A stretch of 64,000 nt of DNA, taken from Auanema rhodensis. Lineage: Eukaryota > Nematoda > Chromadorea > Rhabditida > Rhabditidae. The notes under the pieces are model-generated. The model did not search any database. It was not told the origin of the DNA and saw only the letters and a program-made list of their open reading frames with translations. The DNA is taken from assembly GCA_964057225.1 (NCBI GenBank), contig OZ059895.1, forward strand, positions 19,292,688-19,356,687, in the 5' to 3' direction. Positions 11,540 to 24,657 of the stretch are shown here, piece by piece (the stretch's first letter is position 1; every line of letters starts with the position of its first letter). A program made the translations under genes and the position numbers.

Positions 11540-14466
11540 GCATAAATTAAAGTTCACGTAAATTTCAAAGTCATGGTTACCATGCACCAATATCAATAAA
11601 AATTTGTTTTTAGACTAATATGGACATGGGGAATCTAATTTTGAAAACCGCATCTCTTTATCTTTCACGGGAAGCGAGTTACATACCATTTGCACATCAC
11701 GTGTATATATAATTAGCATAAATTAAAGTTCACGTAAACGGGAAGCGAGTTACATACCATTTGCACATCACGTGTATATATAATTAGCATAAATTAAAGT
11801 TCACGTAAATTTCAAAGTCATGGTTACCATGCACCAATATCAATAAAAATTTGTTTTTAGACTAATATGGACATGGGGAATCTAATTTTGAAAACCGCAT
11901 CTCTTTATCTTTCACGGGAAGCGAGTTACATACCATTTGCACATCACGTGTGTATATAATTAGCATAAATTAAAGTTCACGTAAACGGGAAGCGAGTTAC
12001 ATACCATTTGCACATCACGTGTATATATAATTAGCATAAATTAAAGTTCACGTAAATTTCAAAGTCATGGTTACCATGCACCAATATCAATAAAAATTTG
12101 TTTTTAGACTAATATGGACATGGGGAATCTAATTTTGAAAACCGCATCTTTTTATCTTTCACGGGAAGCGAGTTACATACCATGTGCACAGCACGTGTAC
12201 AATTAATTAGCATAAATTAAAGTTCACGTAAATTTCAAAGTCATTGTTACCACGCACCAATATCAATAATGTTATGTTTTTAGACTAATATGGACATGAG
12301 GAATCTAATTTTGAAAACCGCATCTCTTTATCTTTCACGGTAAGCGAGTTACATACCACGTGCACATCACGTGTACATTTAATTAGCATAAATTAAAGTT
12401 CACGTAAATTTCAAAGTCATTGTTACCATGCACCAATATCAATAAAAATTTGTTTTTAGACTAATATGGACATGGGGAATCTAATTTTGAGAACCGCATC
12501 TCTTTATCTTTCACGGGAAGCGAGTTACATACCATGTGCACATCACGTGTACAATTAATTAGCATAAATTAAAGTTCACGTAAATTTCAAAGTCATGGTT
12601 ACCATGCACCGATATCAATAATGTTTTGTTTTTAGACTAATATGGACATGGGGAATCTAATTTTGAAAACCGCATCTTTTTATCTTTCACGGGAAGCGTG
12701 TTACATACCATGTGCACATCACGTGTACAATTAATTAGCATAAATTAAAGTTCACGTAAATTTCAAAGTCATGGTTACCATGCACCAATATCAATAAAAA
12801 TTTGTTTTTAGACTAATATGGACATGGGGAATCTAATTTTGAAAACCGCATCTCTTTATCTTTCACGGGAAGCGAGTTACATACCATTTGCACATCACGT
12901 GTATATATAATTAGCATAAATTAAAGTTCACGTAAACGGGAAGCGAGTTACATACCATTTGCACATCACGTGTATATATAATTAGCATAAATTAAAGTTC
13001 ACGTAAATTTCAAAGTCATGGTTACCATGCACCAATATCAATAAAAATTTGTTTTTAGACTAATATGGACATGGGGAATCTAATTTTGAAAACCGCATCT
13101 CTTTATCTTTCACGGGAAGCGAGTTACATACCATTTGCACATCACGTGTGTATATAATTAGCATAAATTAAAGTTCACGTAAACGGGAAGCGAGTTACAT
13201 ACCATTTGCACATCACGTGTATATATAATTAGCATAAATTAAAGTTCACGTAAATTTCAAAGTCATGGTTACCATGCACCAATATCAATAAAAATTTGTT
13301 TTTAGACTAATATGGACATGGGGAATCTAATTTTGAAAACCGCATCTTTTTATCTTTCACGGGAAGCGAGTTACATACCATGTGCACAGCACGTGTACAA
13401 TTAATTAGCATAAATTAAAGTTCACGTAAATTTCAAAGTCATTGTTACCACGCACCAATATCAATAATGTTATGTTTTTAGACTAATATGGACATGAGGA
13501 ATCTAATTTCGAAAACCGCATCTCTTTATCTTTCACGGTAAGCGAGTTACATACCACGTGCACATCACGTGTACATTTAATTAGCATAAATTAAAGTTCA
13601 CGTAAATTTCAAAGTCATTGTTACCATGCACCAATATCAATAAAAATTTGTTTTTAGACTAATATGGACATGGGGAATCTAATTTTGAGAACCGCATCTC
13701 TTTATCTTTCACGGGAAGCGAGTTACATACCATGTGCACATCACGTGTACAATTAATTAGCATAAATTAAAGTTCACGTAAATTTCAAAGTCATGGTTAC
13801 CATGCACCGATATCAATAATGTTTTGTTTTTAGACTAATATGGACATGGGGAATCTAATTTTGAAAACCGCATCTTTTTATCTTTCACGGGAAGCGTGTT
13901 ACATACCATGTGCACATCACGTGTACAATTAATTAGCATAAATTAAAGTTCACGTAAATTTCAAAGTCATGGTTACCATGCACCAATATCAATAAAAATT
14001 TGTTTTTAGACTAATATGGACATGGAGAATCTAATTTTGAAAACCGCATCTTTTTATCTTTCACGGGAAGCGAGTTACATACCATTTGCACATCACGTGT
14101 ATATATAATTAGCATAAATTAAAGTTCACGTAAATTTCAAAGTCATGGTTACCATGCACCAATATCAATAAAAATTTGTTTTTAGACTAATATGGACATG
14201 GGGAATCTAATTCTGAAAACCGCATCTCTTTATCTTTCACGGGAAGCGAGTTATTACATACCATGTGCACATCACGTGTACAATTAATTAGCATAAATTA
14301 AAGTTCACGTAAATTTCAAAGTCATGGTTACCATGCACCAATATCAATAAAAATTTGTTTTTAGACTAATATGGACATGGGGAATCTAATTTTGAAAACC
14401 GCATCTCTTTATCTTTCACGGGAAGCGAGTTACATACCATTTGCACATCACGTGTATATATAATTA
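11540..14466 (+). repeat. HOR-A block (two copies plus the 179-bp extension)
   Basis: Starts: m3 11540, t 11716, m4 11787, t 11963, m5 12034, m6 12210, m1 12386, m2 12562, m3 12738, t 12914, m4 12985, t 13161, m5 13232, m6 13408, m1 13584, m2 13760, m3' 13936, 179-bp 14112, m3 14291. The period between like units is 1198 bp (11716 to 12914, 12386 to 13584). The block ends exactly as 4971-5852 does. Confidence 0.9.
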
Positions 14467-15173
14467 GCATAAATTAAAGTTCACGTAAATTTCAAAGTCA
14501 TGATTACCATGCACCGATATCAATAATGTTTTGTTTTTAAACTAATATGGACATGGGGAATCTAATTTTGAAAACCGTATCTTTTTATCTTTCACGGGAA
14601 GCGAGTTACATACCATGTGCACATCACGTGTACAATTAATTAGCATAAATTAAAGTTCACGTAAATTTCAAAGTCATGGTTACCATACACCGATATCAAT
14701 AAAAATTTGTTTTTAGACTAATATGGACATGGGGAATCTAATTTTGAAAACCGCATCTCTTTATCTTTCACGGGAAGCGAGTTACATACCATGTGCACAT
14801 CACGTGTATATATAATTAGCATAAATTAAAGTTCACGTAAATTTCAAAGTCATGGTTACCATGCACCAATATCAATAAAAATTTGTTTTTAAACTAATAT
14901 GGACATGGGGAATCTAATTTTGAAAACCGTATCTTTTTATCTTTCACGGGAAGCGAGTTATTACATACCATTTGCACATCACGTGTACAATTAATAAGCA
15001 TAACTTAAAGTTCACGTAAATTTGAAATTCATGGTAACCATACACCGATATCAATAATGTTTTGTTTTTAGACTAATATGGACATGGGGAATCTAATTTT
15101 GAAAACCGCATCTTTTTATCTTTCACGGGAAGCGAGTTACATACCATGTGCACATCACGTGTACAATTAATTA
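14467..15173 (+). repeat. HOR-B, single isolated copy (707 bp)
   Basis: Four monomers at 14467, 14643, 14819 (179) and 14998 match 10833-11539 at an offset of 3634, starting with the diagnostic CATGATTACC head. The match continues rightward into the HOR-A block, so this copy arrived as part of a 3.6-kb duplication and not as an independent insertion. Confidence 0.85.
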
Positions 15174-18100
15174 GCATAAATTAAAGTTCACGTAAATTTC
15201 AAAGTCATGGTTACCATGCACCAATATCAATAAAAATTTGTTTTTAGACTAATATGGACATGGGGAATCTAATTTTGAAAACCGCATCTCTTTATCTTTC
15301 ACGGGAAGCGAGTTACATACCATTTGCACATCACGTGTATATATAATTAGCATAAATTAAAGTTCACGTAAACGGGAAGCGAGTTACATACCATTTGCAC
15401 ATCACGTGTATATATAATTAGCATAAATTAAAGTTCACGTAAATTTCAAAGTCATGGTTACCATGCACCAATATCAATAAAAATTTGTTTTTAGACTAAT
15501 ATGGACATGGGGAATCTAATTTTGAAAACCGCATCTCTTTATCTTTCACGGGAAGCGAGTTACATACCATTTGCACATCACGTGTGTATATAATTAGCAT
15601 AAATTAAAGTTCACGTAAACGGGAAGCGAGTTACATACCATTTGCACAGCACGTGTACAATTAATTAGCATAAATTAAAGTTCACGTAAATTTCAAAGTC
15701 ATTGTTACCACGCACCAATATCAATAATGTTATGTTTTTAGACTAATATGGACATGAGGAATCTAATTTTGAAAACCGCATCTCTTTATCTTTCACGGTA
15801 AGCGAGTTACATACCACGTGCACATCACGTGTACATTTAATTAGCATAAATTAAAGTTCACGTAAATTTCAAAGTCATTGTTACCATGCACCAATATCAA
15901 TAAAAATTTGTTTTTAGACTAATATGGACATGGGGAATCTAATTTTGAGAACCGCATCTCTTTATCTTTCACGGGAAGCGAGTTACATACCATGTGCACA
16001 TCACGTGTACAATTAATTAGCATAAATTAAAGTTCACGTAAATTTCAAAGTCATGGTTACCATGCACCGATATCAATAATGTTTTGTTTTTAGACTAATA
16101 TGGACATGGGGAATCTAATTTTGAAAACCGCATCTTTTTATCTTTCACGGGAAGCGTGTTACATACCATGTGCACATCACGTGTACAATTAATTAGCATA
16201 AATTAAAGTTCACGTAAATTTCAAAGTCATGGTTACCATGCACCAATATCAATAAAAATTTGTTTTTAGACTAATATGGACATGGGGAATCTAATTTTGA
16301 AAACCGCATCTCTTTATCTTTCACGGGAAGCGAGTTTCATACCATTTGCACATCACGTGTATATATAATTAGCATAAATTAAAGTTCACGTAAACGGGAA
16401 GCGAGTTACATACCATTTGCACATCACGTGTATATATAATTAGCATAAATTAAAGTTCACGTAAATTTCAAAGTCATGGTTACCATGCACCAATATCAAT
16501 AAAAATTTGTTTTTAGACTAATATGGACATGGGGAATCTAATTTTGAAAACCGCATCTCTTTATCTTTCACGGGAAGCGAGTTACATACCATTTGCACAT
16601 CACGTGTGTATATAATTAGCATAAATTAAAGTTCACGTAAACGGGAAGCGAGTTACATACCATTTGCACAGCACGTGTACAATTAATTAGCATAAATTAA
16701 AGTTCACGTAAATTTCAAAGTCATTGTTACCACGCACCAATATCAATAATGTTATGTTTTTAGACTAATATGGACATGAGGAATCTAATTTTGAAAACCG
16801 CATCTCTTTATCTTTCACGGTAAGCGAGTTACATACCACGTGCACATCACGTGTACATTTAATTAGCATAAATTAAAGTTCACGTAAATTTCAAAGTCAT
16901 TGTTACCATGCACCAATATCAATAAAAATTTGTTTTTAGACTAATATGGACATGGGGAATCTAATTTTGAGAACCGCATCTCTTTATCTTTCACGGGAAG
17001 CGAGTTACATACCATTTGCACATCACGTGTATATATAATTAGCATAAATTAAAGTTCACGTAAATTTCAAAGTCATGGTTACCATGCACCAATATCAATA
17101 AAAATTTGTTTTTAGACTAATATGGACATGGGGAATCTAATTTTGAAAACCGCATCTCTTTATCTTTCACGGGAAGCGAGTTACATACCATTTGCACATC
17201 ACGTGTGTATATAATTAGCATAAATTAAAGTTCACGTAAACGGGAAGCGAGTTACATACCATTTGCACATCACGTGTATATATAATTAGCATAAATTAAA
17301 GTTCACGTAAATTTCAAAGTCATGGTTACCATGCACCAATATCAATAAAAATTTGTTTTTAGACTAATATGGACATGGGGAATCTAATTTTGAAAACCGC
17401 ATCTTTTTATCTTTCACGGGAAGCGAGTTACATACCATGTGCACAGCACGTGTACAATTAATTAGCATAAATTAAAGTTCACGTAAATTTCAAAGTCATT
17501 GTTACCACGCACCAATATCAATAATGTTATGTTTTTAGACTAATATGGACATGAGGAATCTAATTTTGAAAACCGCATCTCTTAATCTTTCACGGTAAGC
17601 GAGTTACATACCACGTGCACATCACGTGTACATTTAATTAGCATAAATTAAAGTTCACGTAAATTTCAAAGTCATTGTTACCATGCACCAATATCAATAA
17701 AAATTTGTTTTTAGACTAATATGGACATGGGGAATCTAATTTTGAGAACCGCATCTCTTTATCTTTCACGGGAAGCGAGTTACATACCATGTGCACATCA
17801 CGTGTACAATTAATTAGCATAAATTAAAGTTCACGTAAATTTCAAAGTCATGGTTACCATGCACCGATATCAATAATGTTTTGTTTTTAGACTAATATGG
17901 ACATGGGGAATCTAATTTTGAAAACCGCATCTTTTTATCTTTCACGGGAAGCGTGTTACATACCATGTGCACATCACGTGTACAATTAATTAGCATAAAT
18001 TAAAGTTCACGTAAATTTCAAAGTCATGGTTACCATGCACCAATATCAATAAAAATTTGTTTTTAGACTAATATGGACATGGAGAATCTAATTTTGAAAA

Positions 18101-18523
18101 CCGCATCTTTTTATCTTTCACGGGAAGCGAGTTACATACCATTTGCACATCACGTGTATATATAATTAGCATAAATTAAAGTTCACGTAAATTTCAAAGT
18201 CATGGTTACCATGCACCAATATCAATAAAAATTTGTTTTTAGACTAATATGGACATGGGGAATCTAATTCTGAAAACCGCATCTTTTTATCTTTCACGGG
18301 AAGCGAGTTATTACATACCATGTGCACATCACGTGTACAATTAATTAGCATAAATTAAAGTTCACGTAAATTTCAAAGTCATGGTTACCATGCACCAATA
18401 TCAATAAAAATTTGTTTTTAGACTAATATGGACATGGGGAATCTAATTTTGAAAACCGCATCTCTTTATCTTTCACGGGAAGCGAGTTACATACCATTTG
18501 CACATCACGTGTATATATAATTA
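15174..18523 (+). repeat. HOR-A block with 1022-bp derivative (m5 lost)
   Basis: Starts: m3 15174, t 15350, m4 15421, t 15597, m6 15668, m1 15844, m2 16020, m3 16196, t 16372, m4 16443, t 16619, m6 16690, an m1/m3 chimera 16866, m4 17042, t 17218, m5 17289, m6 17465, m1 17641, m2 17817, m3' 17993, 179-bp 18169, m3 18348. The period 15350 to 16372 is 1022 bp, which is 1198 minus one monomer. In both copies the second 71-bp unit runs directly into the m5 tail (GCACAGCACGTG), so m5 was removed by exchange inside the t unit. The 16866 monomer has an m1 front and an m3 tail. Confidence 0.88.
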
Positions 18524-19937
18524 GCATAAATTAAAGTTCACGTAAATTTCAAAGTCATGGTTACCATGCACCAATATCAATAAAAATTTGTTTTTAAACT
18601 AATATGGACATGGGGAATCTAATTTTGAAAACCGTATCTTTTTATCTTTCACGGGAAGCGAGTTACATACCATGTGCACATCACGTGTACAATTAATTAG
18701 CATAAATTAAAGTTCACGTAAATTTCAAAGTCATGGTTACCATGCACCAATATCAATAAAAATTTGTTTTTAAACTAATATGGACATGGGGAATCTAATT
18801 TTGAAAACCGCATCTTTTTATCTTTCACGGGAAGCGAGTTACATACCATTTGCACATCACGTGTATATATAATTAGCATAAATTAAAGTTCACGTAAATT
18901 TCAAAGTCATGGTTACCATGCACCAATATCAATAAAAATTTGTTTTTAGACTAATATGGACATGGGGAATCTAATTTTGAAAACCGCATCTTTTTATCTT
19001 TCACGGGAAGCGAGTTACATACCATTTGCACATCACGTGTATATATAATTAGCATAAATTAAAGTTCACGTAAATTTCAAAGTCATGGTTACCATACACC
19101 GATATCAATAAAAATTTGTTTTTAGACTAATATGGACATGGGGAATCTAATTTTGAAAACCGCATCTCTTTATCTTTCACGGGAAGCGAGTTACATACCA
19201 TTTGCACATCACGTGTATATATAATTAGCATAAATTAAAGTTCACGTAAATTTCAAAGTCATGGTTACCATGCACCAATATCAATAAAAATTTGTTTTTA
19301 AACTAATATGGACATGGGGAATCTAATTTTGAAAACCGTATCTTTTTATCTTTCACGGGAAGCGAGTTATTACATACCATTTGCACATCACGTGTACAAT
19401 TAATAAGCATAACTTAAAGTTCACGTAAATTTGAAATTCATGGTAACCATACACCGATATCAATAATGTTTTGTTTTTAGACTAATATGGACATGGGGAA
19501 TCTAATTTTGAAAACCGCATCTCTTTATCTTTCACGGGAAGCGAGTTACATACCATGTGCACATCACGTGTACAATTAATTAGCATAAATTAAAGTTCAC
19601 GTAAATTTCAAAGTCATGGTTACCATGCACCAATATCAATAAAAATTTGTTTTTAAACTAATATGGACATGGGGAATCTAATTTTGAAAACCGTATCTTT
19701 TTATCTTTCACGGGAAGCGAGTTATTACATACCATTTGCACATCACGTGTACAATTAATAAGCATAACTTAAAGTTCACGTAAATTTGAAATTCATGGTA
19801 ACCATACACCGATATCAATAATGTTTTGTTTTTAGACTAATATGGACATGGGGAATCTAATTTTGAAAACCGCATCTTTTTATCTTTCACGGGAAGCGAG
19901 TTACATACCATGTGCACATCACGTGTACAATTAATTA
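18524..19937 (+). repeat. Mixed HOR-B type monomers
   Basis: Eight full monomers at 18524, 18700, 18876, 19052, 19228 (179), 19407, 19583 (179) and 19762. AAACTAA/ACCGTATC monomers alternate with GAAATTCATGGTAACC monomers. From 19228 the order is a two-monomer alternation (355 bp), a shortened form of HOR-B. The monomers at 19407 and 19762 follow a variant tail, AATTAATAAGCATAAC, also seen at 6739, 9953, 11364 and 14998. Confidence 0.8.
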
Positions 19938-21135
19938 GCATAAATTAAAGTTCACGTAAATTTCAAAGTCATGGTTACCATGCACCAATATCAAAAAAAA
20001 TTTGTTTTTAGACTAATATGGACATGGGGAATCTAATTTTGAAAACCGCATCTCTTTATCTTTCACGGGAAGCGAGTTACATACCATTTGCACATCACGT
20101 GTATATATAATTAGCATAAATTAAAGTTCACGTAAACGGGAAGCGAGTTACATACCATTTGCACATCACGTGTATATATAATTAGCATAAATTAAAGTTC
20201 ACGTAAATTTCAAAGTCATGGTTACCATGCACCAATATCAATAAAAATTTGTTTTTAGACTAATATGGACATGGGGAATCTAATTTTGAAAACCGCATCT
20301 CTTTATCTTTCACGGGAAGCGAGTTACATACCATTTGCACATCACGTGTATATATAATTAGCATAAATTAAAGTTCACGTAAACGGGAAGCGAGTTACAT
20401 ACCATTTGCACATCACGTGTATATATAATTAGCATAAATTAAAGTTCACGTAAATTTCAAAGTCATGGTTACCATGCACCAATATCAATAAAAATTTGTT
20501 TTTAGACTAATATGGACATGGGGAATCTAATTTTGAAAACCGCATCTTTTTATCTTTCACGGGAAGCGAGTTACATACCATGTGCACAGCACGTGTACAA
20601 TTAATTAGCATAAATTAAAGTTCACGTAAATTTCAAAGTCATTGTTACCACGCACCAATATCAATAATGTTATGTTTTTAGACTAATATGGACATGGGGA
20701 ATCTAATTTTGAAAACCGCATCTCTTTATCTTTCACGGGAAGCGAGTTACATACCACGTGCACATCACGTGTACATTTAATTAGCATAAATTAAAGTTCA
20801 CGTAAATTTCAAAGTCATTGTTACCATGCACCAATATCAATAAAAATTTGTTTTTAGACTAATATGGACATGGGGAATCTAATTTTGAGAACCGCATCTC
20901 TTTATCTTTCACGGGAAGCGAGTTACATACCATGTGCACATCACGTGTACAATTAATTAGCATAAATTAAAGTTCACGTAAATTTCAAAGTCATTGTTAC
21001 CATGCACCAATATCAATAAAAATTTGTTTTTAGACTAATATGGACATGGGGAATCTAATTTTGAAAACCGCATCTCTTTATCTTTCACGGTAAGCGAGTT
21101 ACATACCACGTGCACATCACGTGTACATTTAATTA
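19938..21135 (+). repeat. HOR-A derived block, long-range copy of 7162-8183
   Basis: Starts: 19938 (with the same A-run, ATATCAAAAAAAATTTG), t 20114, 20185, t 20361, m5 20432, m6 20608, m1 20784 and an additional m1/m6 mosaic at 20960. The offset to the 7162 block is 12,776 throughout, up to 20784. The extra monomer pair before 21136 changes the offset to 13,128 afterwards. These are the last 71-bp units in the window. Confidence 0.85.
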
Positions 21136-24100
21136 GCATAAATTAAAGTTCACGTAAATTTCAAAGTCATTGTTACCATGCACCAATATCAATAAAAATT
21201 TGTTTTTAGACTAATATGGACATGGGGAATCTAATTTTGAGAACCGCATCTCTTTATCTTTCACGGGAAGCGAGTTACATACCATGTGCACATCACGTGT
21301 ACAATTAATTAGCATAAATTAAAGTTCACGTAAATTTCAAAGTCATGGTTACCATGCACCGATATCAATAATGTTTTGTTTTTAGACTAATATGGACATG
21401 GGGAATCTAATTTTGAAAACCGCATCTTTTTATCTTTCACGGGAAGCGTGTTACATACCATGTGCACATCACGTGTACAATTAATTAGCATAAATTAAAG
21501 TTCACGTAAATTTCAAAGTCATGGTTACCATGCACCAATATCAATAAAAATTTGTTTTTAGACTAATATGGACATGGGGAATCTAATTTTGAAAACCGCA
21601 TCTTTTTATCTTTCACGGGAAGCGAGTTACATACCATTTGCCCATCACGTGTATATATAATTAGCATAAATTAAAGTTCACGTAAATTTCAAAGTCATGG
21701 TTACCATGCACCAATATCAATAAAAATTTGTTTTTAGACTAATATGGACATGGGGAATCTAATTCTGAAAACCGCATCTCTTTATCTTTCACGGGAAGCG
21801 AGTTATTACATACCATGTGCACATCACGTGTACAATTAATTAGCATAAATTAAAGTTCACGTAAATTTCAAAGTCATGGTTACCATGCACCAATATCAAT
21901 AAAAATTTGTTTTTAGACTAATATGGACATGGGGAATCTAATTTTGAAAACCGCATCTTTTTGTCTTTCACGGGAAGCGAGTTACATACCATGTGCACAT
22001 CACGTGTACAATTAATTAGCATAAATTAAAGTTCATGTAAATTTCACAGTCATGGTTACCATGCACCAATATCAATAAAAATTTTTTTTTAGACTAATAT
22101 GGACATGGGGAATCTAATTTTGAAAACTGCATCTTTTTGTCTTTCACGGGAAGCGAGTTACATACCATGTGCACATCACGTGTACAATTAATTAGCATAA
22201 ATTAAAGTTCATGTAAATTTCACAGTCATGGTTACCATGCACCAATATCAATAAAAATTTTTTTTTAGACTAATATGGACATGGGGAATCTAATTTTGAA
22301 AACTGCATCTTTTTGTCTTTCACGGGAAGCGAGTTACATACCATGTGCACATCACGTGTACAATTAATTAGCATAAATTAAAGTTCATGTAAATTTCACA
22401 GTCATGGTTACCATGCACCAATATCAATAAAAATTTTTTTTTAGACTAATATGGACATGGGGAATCTAATTTTGAAAACCGCATCTTTTTGTCTTTCACG
22501 GGAAGCGAGTTACATACCATGTGCACATCACGTGTACAATTAATTAGCATAAATTAAAGTTCATGTAAATTTCACAGTCATGGTTACCATGCACCAATAT
22601 CAATAAAAATTTTTTTTTAGACTAATATGGACATGGGGAATCTAATTTTGAGAACCGCATCTTTTTATCTTTCACGGGAAGCGAGTTACATACCATGTGC
22701 ACATCACGTGTACATTTAATTAGCATAACTTAAAGTTCACGTAAATTTCAAAGTCATGGTTACCATGCACCAATATCAATAAAAATTTGTTTTTAGACTA
22801 ATATGGACATGGGGAATCTAATTTTGAAAACTGCATCTTTTTATCTTTCACGGGAAGCGAGTTACATACCATTTGCACATCACGTGTATATATAATTAGC
22901 ATAAATTAAAGTTCACGTAAATTTCAAAGTCATGGTTACCATGCACCAATATCAATAAAAATTTGTTTTTAGACTAATATGGACATGGGGAATCTAATTT
23001 TGAAAACCGCATCTTTTTATCTTTCACGGGAAGCGAGTTACATACCATGTGCACAGCACGTGTACAATTAATTAGCATAAATTAAAGTTCACGTAAATTT
23101 CAAAGTCATTGTTACCACGCACCAATATCAATAATGTTATGTTTTTAGACTAATATGGACATGGGGAATCTAATTTTGAAAACCGCATCTCTTTATCTTT
23201 CACGGTAAGCGAGTTACATACCACGTGCACATCACGTGTACATTTAATTAGCATAAACTAAAGTTCACGTAAATTTCAAAGTCATTGTTACCATGCACCA
23301 ATATCAATAAAAATTTGTTTTTAGACTAATATGGACATGGGGAATCTAATTTTGAGAACCGCATCTCTTTATCTTTCACGGGAAGCGAGTTACATACCAT
23401 GTGCACATCACGTGTACAATTAATTAGCATAAATTAAAGTTCACGTAAATTTCAAAGTCATGGTTACCATGCACCGATATCAATAATGTTTTGTTTTTAG
23501 ACTAATATGGACATGGGGAATCTAATTTTGAAAACCGCATCTTTTTATCTTTCACGGGAAGCGTGTTACATACCATGTGCACATCACGTGTACAATTAAT
23601 TAGCATAAATTAAAGTTCACGTAAATTTCAAAGTCATGGTTACCATGCACCAATATCAATAAAAATTTGTTTTTAGACTAATATGGACATGGGGAATCTA
23701 ATTTTGAAAACCGCATCTTTTTATCTTTCACGGGAAGCGAGTTACATACCATTTGCCCATCACGTGTATATATAATTAGCATAAATTAAAGTTCACGTAA
23801 ATTTCAAAGTCATGGTTACCATGCACCGATATCAATAATGTTTTGTTTTTAGACTAATATGGACATGGGGAATCTAATTTTGAAAACCGCATCTTTTTAT
23901 CTTTCACGGGAAGCGAGTTACATACCATTTGCCCATCACGTGTATATATAATTAGCATAACTTAAAGTTCACGTAAATTTCAAAGTCATGGTTACCATGC
24001 ACCAATATCAATAAAAATTTTTTTTAGACTAATATGGACATGGGGAATCTAATTTTGAAAACCGCATCTTTTTGTCTTTCACGGGAAGCGAGTTACATAC

Positions 24101-24657
24101 CATGTGCACATCACGTGTACAATTAATTAGCATAAATTAAAGTTCATGTAAATTTCACAGTCATGGTTACCATGCACCAATATCAATAAAAATTTTTTTT
24201 TAGACTAATATGGACATGGGGAATCTAATTTTGAGAACCGCATCTTTTTATCTTTCACGGGAAGCGAGTTACACACCATGTGCACATCACGTGTACATTT
24301 AATTAGCATAACTTAAAGTTCACGTAAATTTCAAAGTCATGGTTACCATGCACCAATATCAATAAAAATTTGTTTTTAGACTAATATGGACATGGGGAAT
24401 CTAATTTTGAAAACTGCATCTTTTTATCTTTCACGGGAAGCGAGTTACATACCATTTGCACATCACGTGTATATATAATTAGCATAAATTAAAGTTCACG
24501 TAAATTTCAAAGTCATGGTTACCATGCACCAATATCAATAAAAATTTGTTTTTAAACTAATATGGACATGGGGAATCTAATTTTGAAAACCGTATCTTTT
24601 TATCTTTCACGGGAAGCGAGTTACATACCATGTGCACATCACGTGTACAATTAATTA
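21136..24657 (+). repeat. 3.52-kb HOR (20 monomers), copy 1
   Basis: This block begins with m1 21136, m2 21312, m3' 21488 (TTTGCCCATC) and 179-bp 21664. At 22019-22722 come four monomers with TTCATGTAAATTTCACAG and a continuous T run (AAAAATTTTTTTTTAGAC) in place of AATTTGTTTTTAG. GCATAACTTAAAG heads and a m5-m6-m1-m2 run around 22.9-23.6 kb follow; the head at 23251 reads GCATAAACTAAAG. All landmarks recur 3521-3522 bp downstream. There are no 71-bp units. Confidence 0.88.

Noticed and set aside
22085-22095. T runs as RNA polymerase III terminators
   Set aside because: They are the monomer's AT-rich centre with one G changed to T, repeated in phase with the satellite and with no upstream gene.
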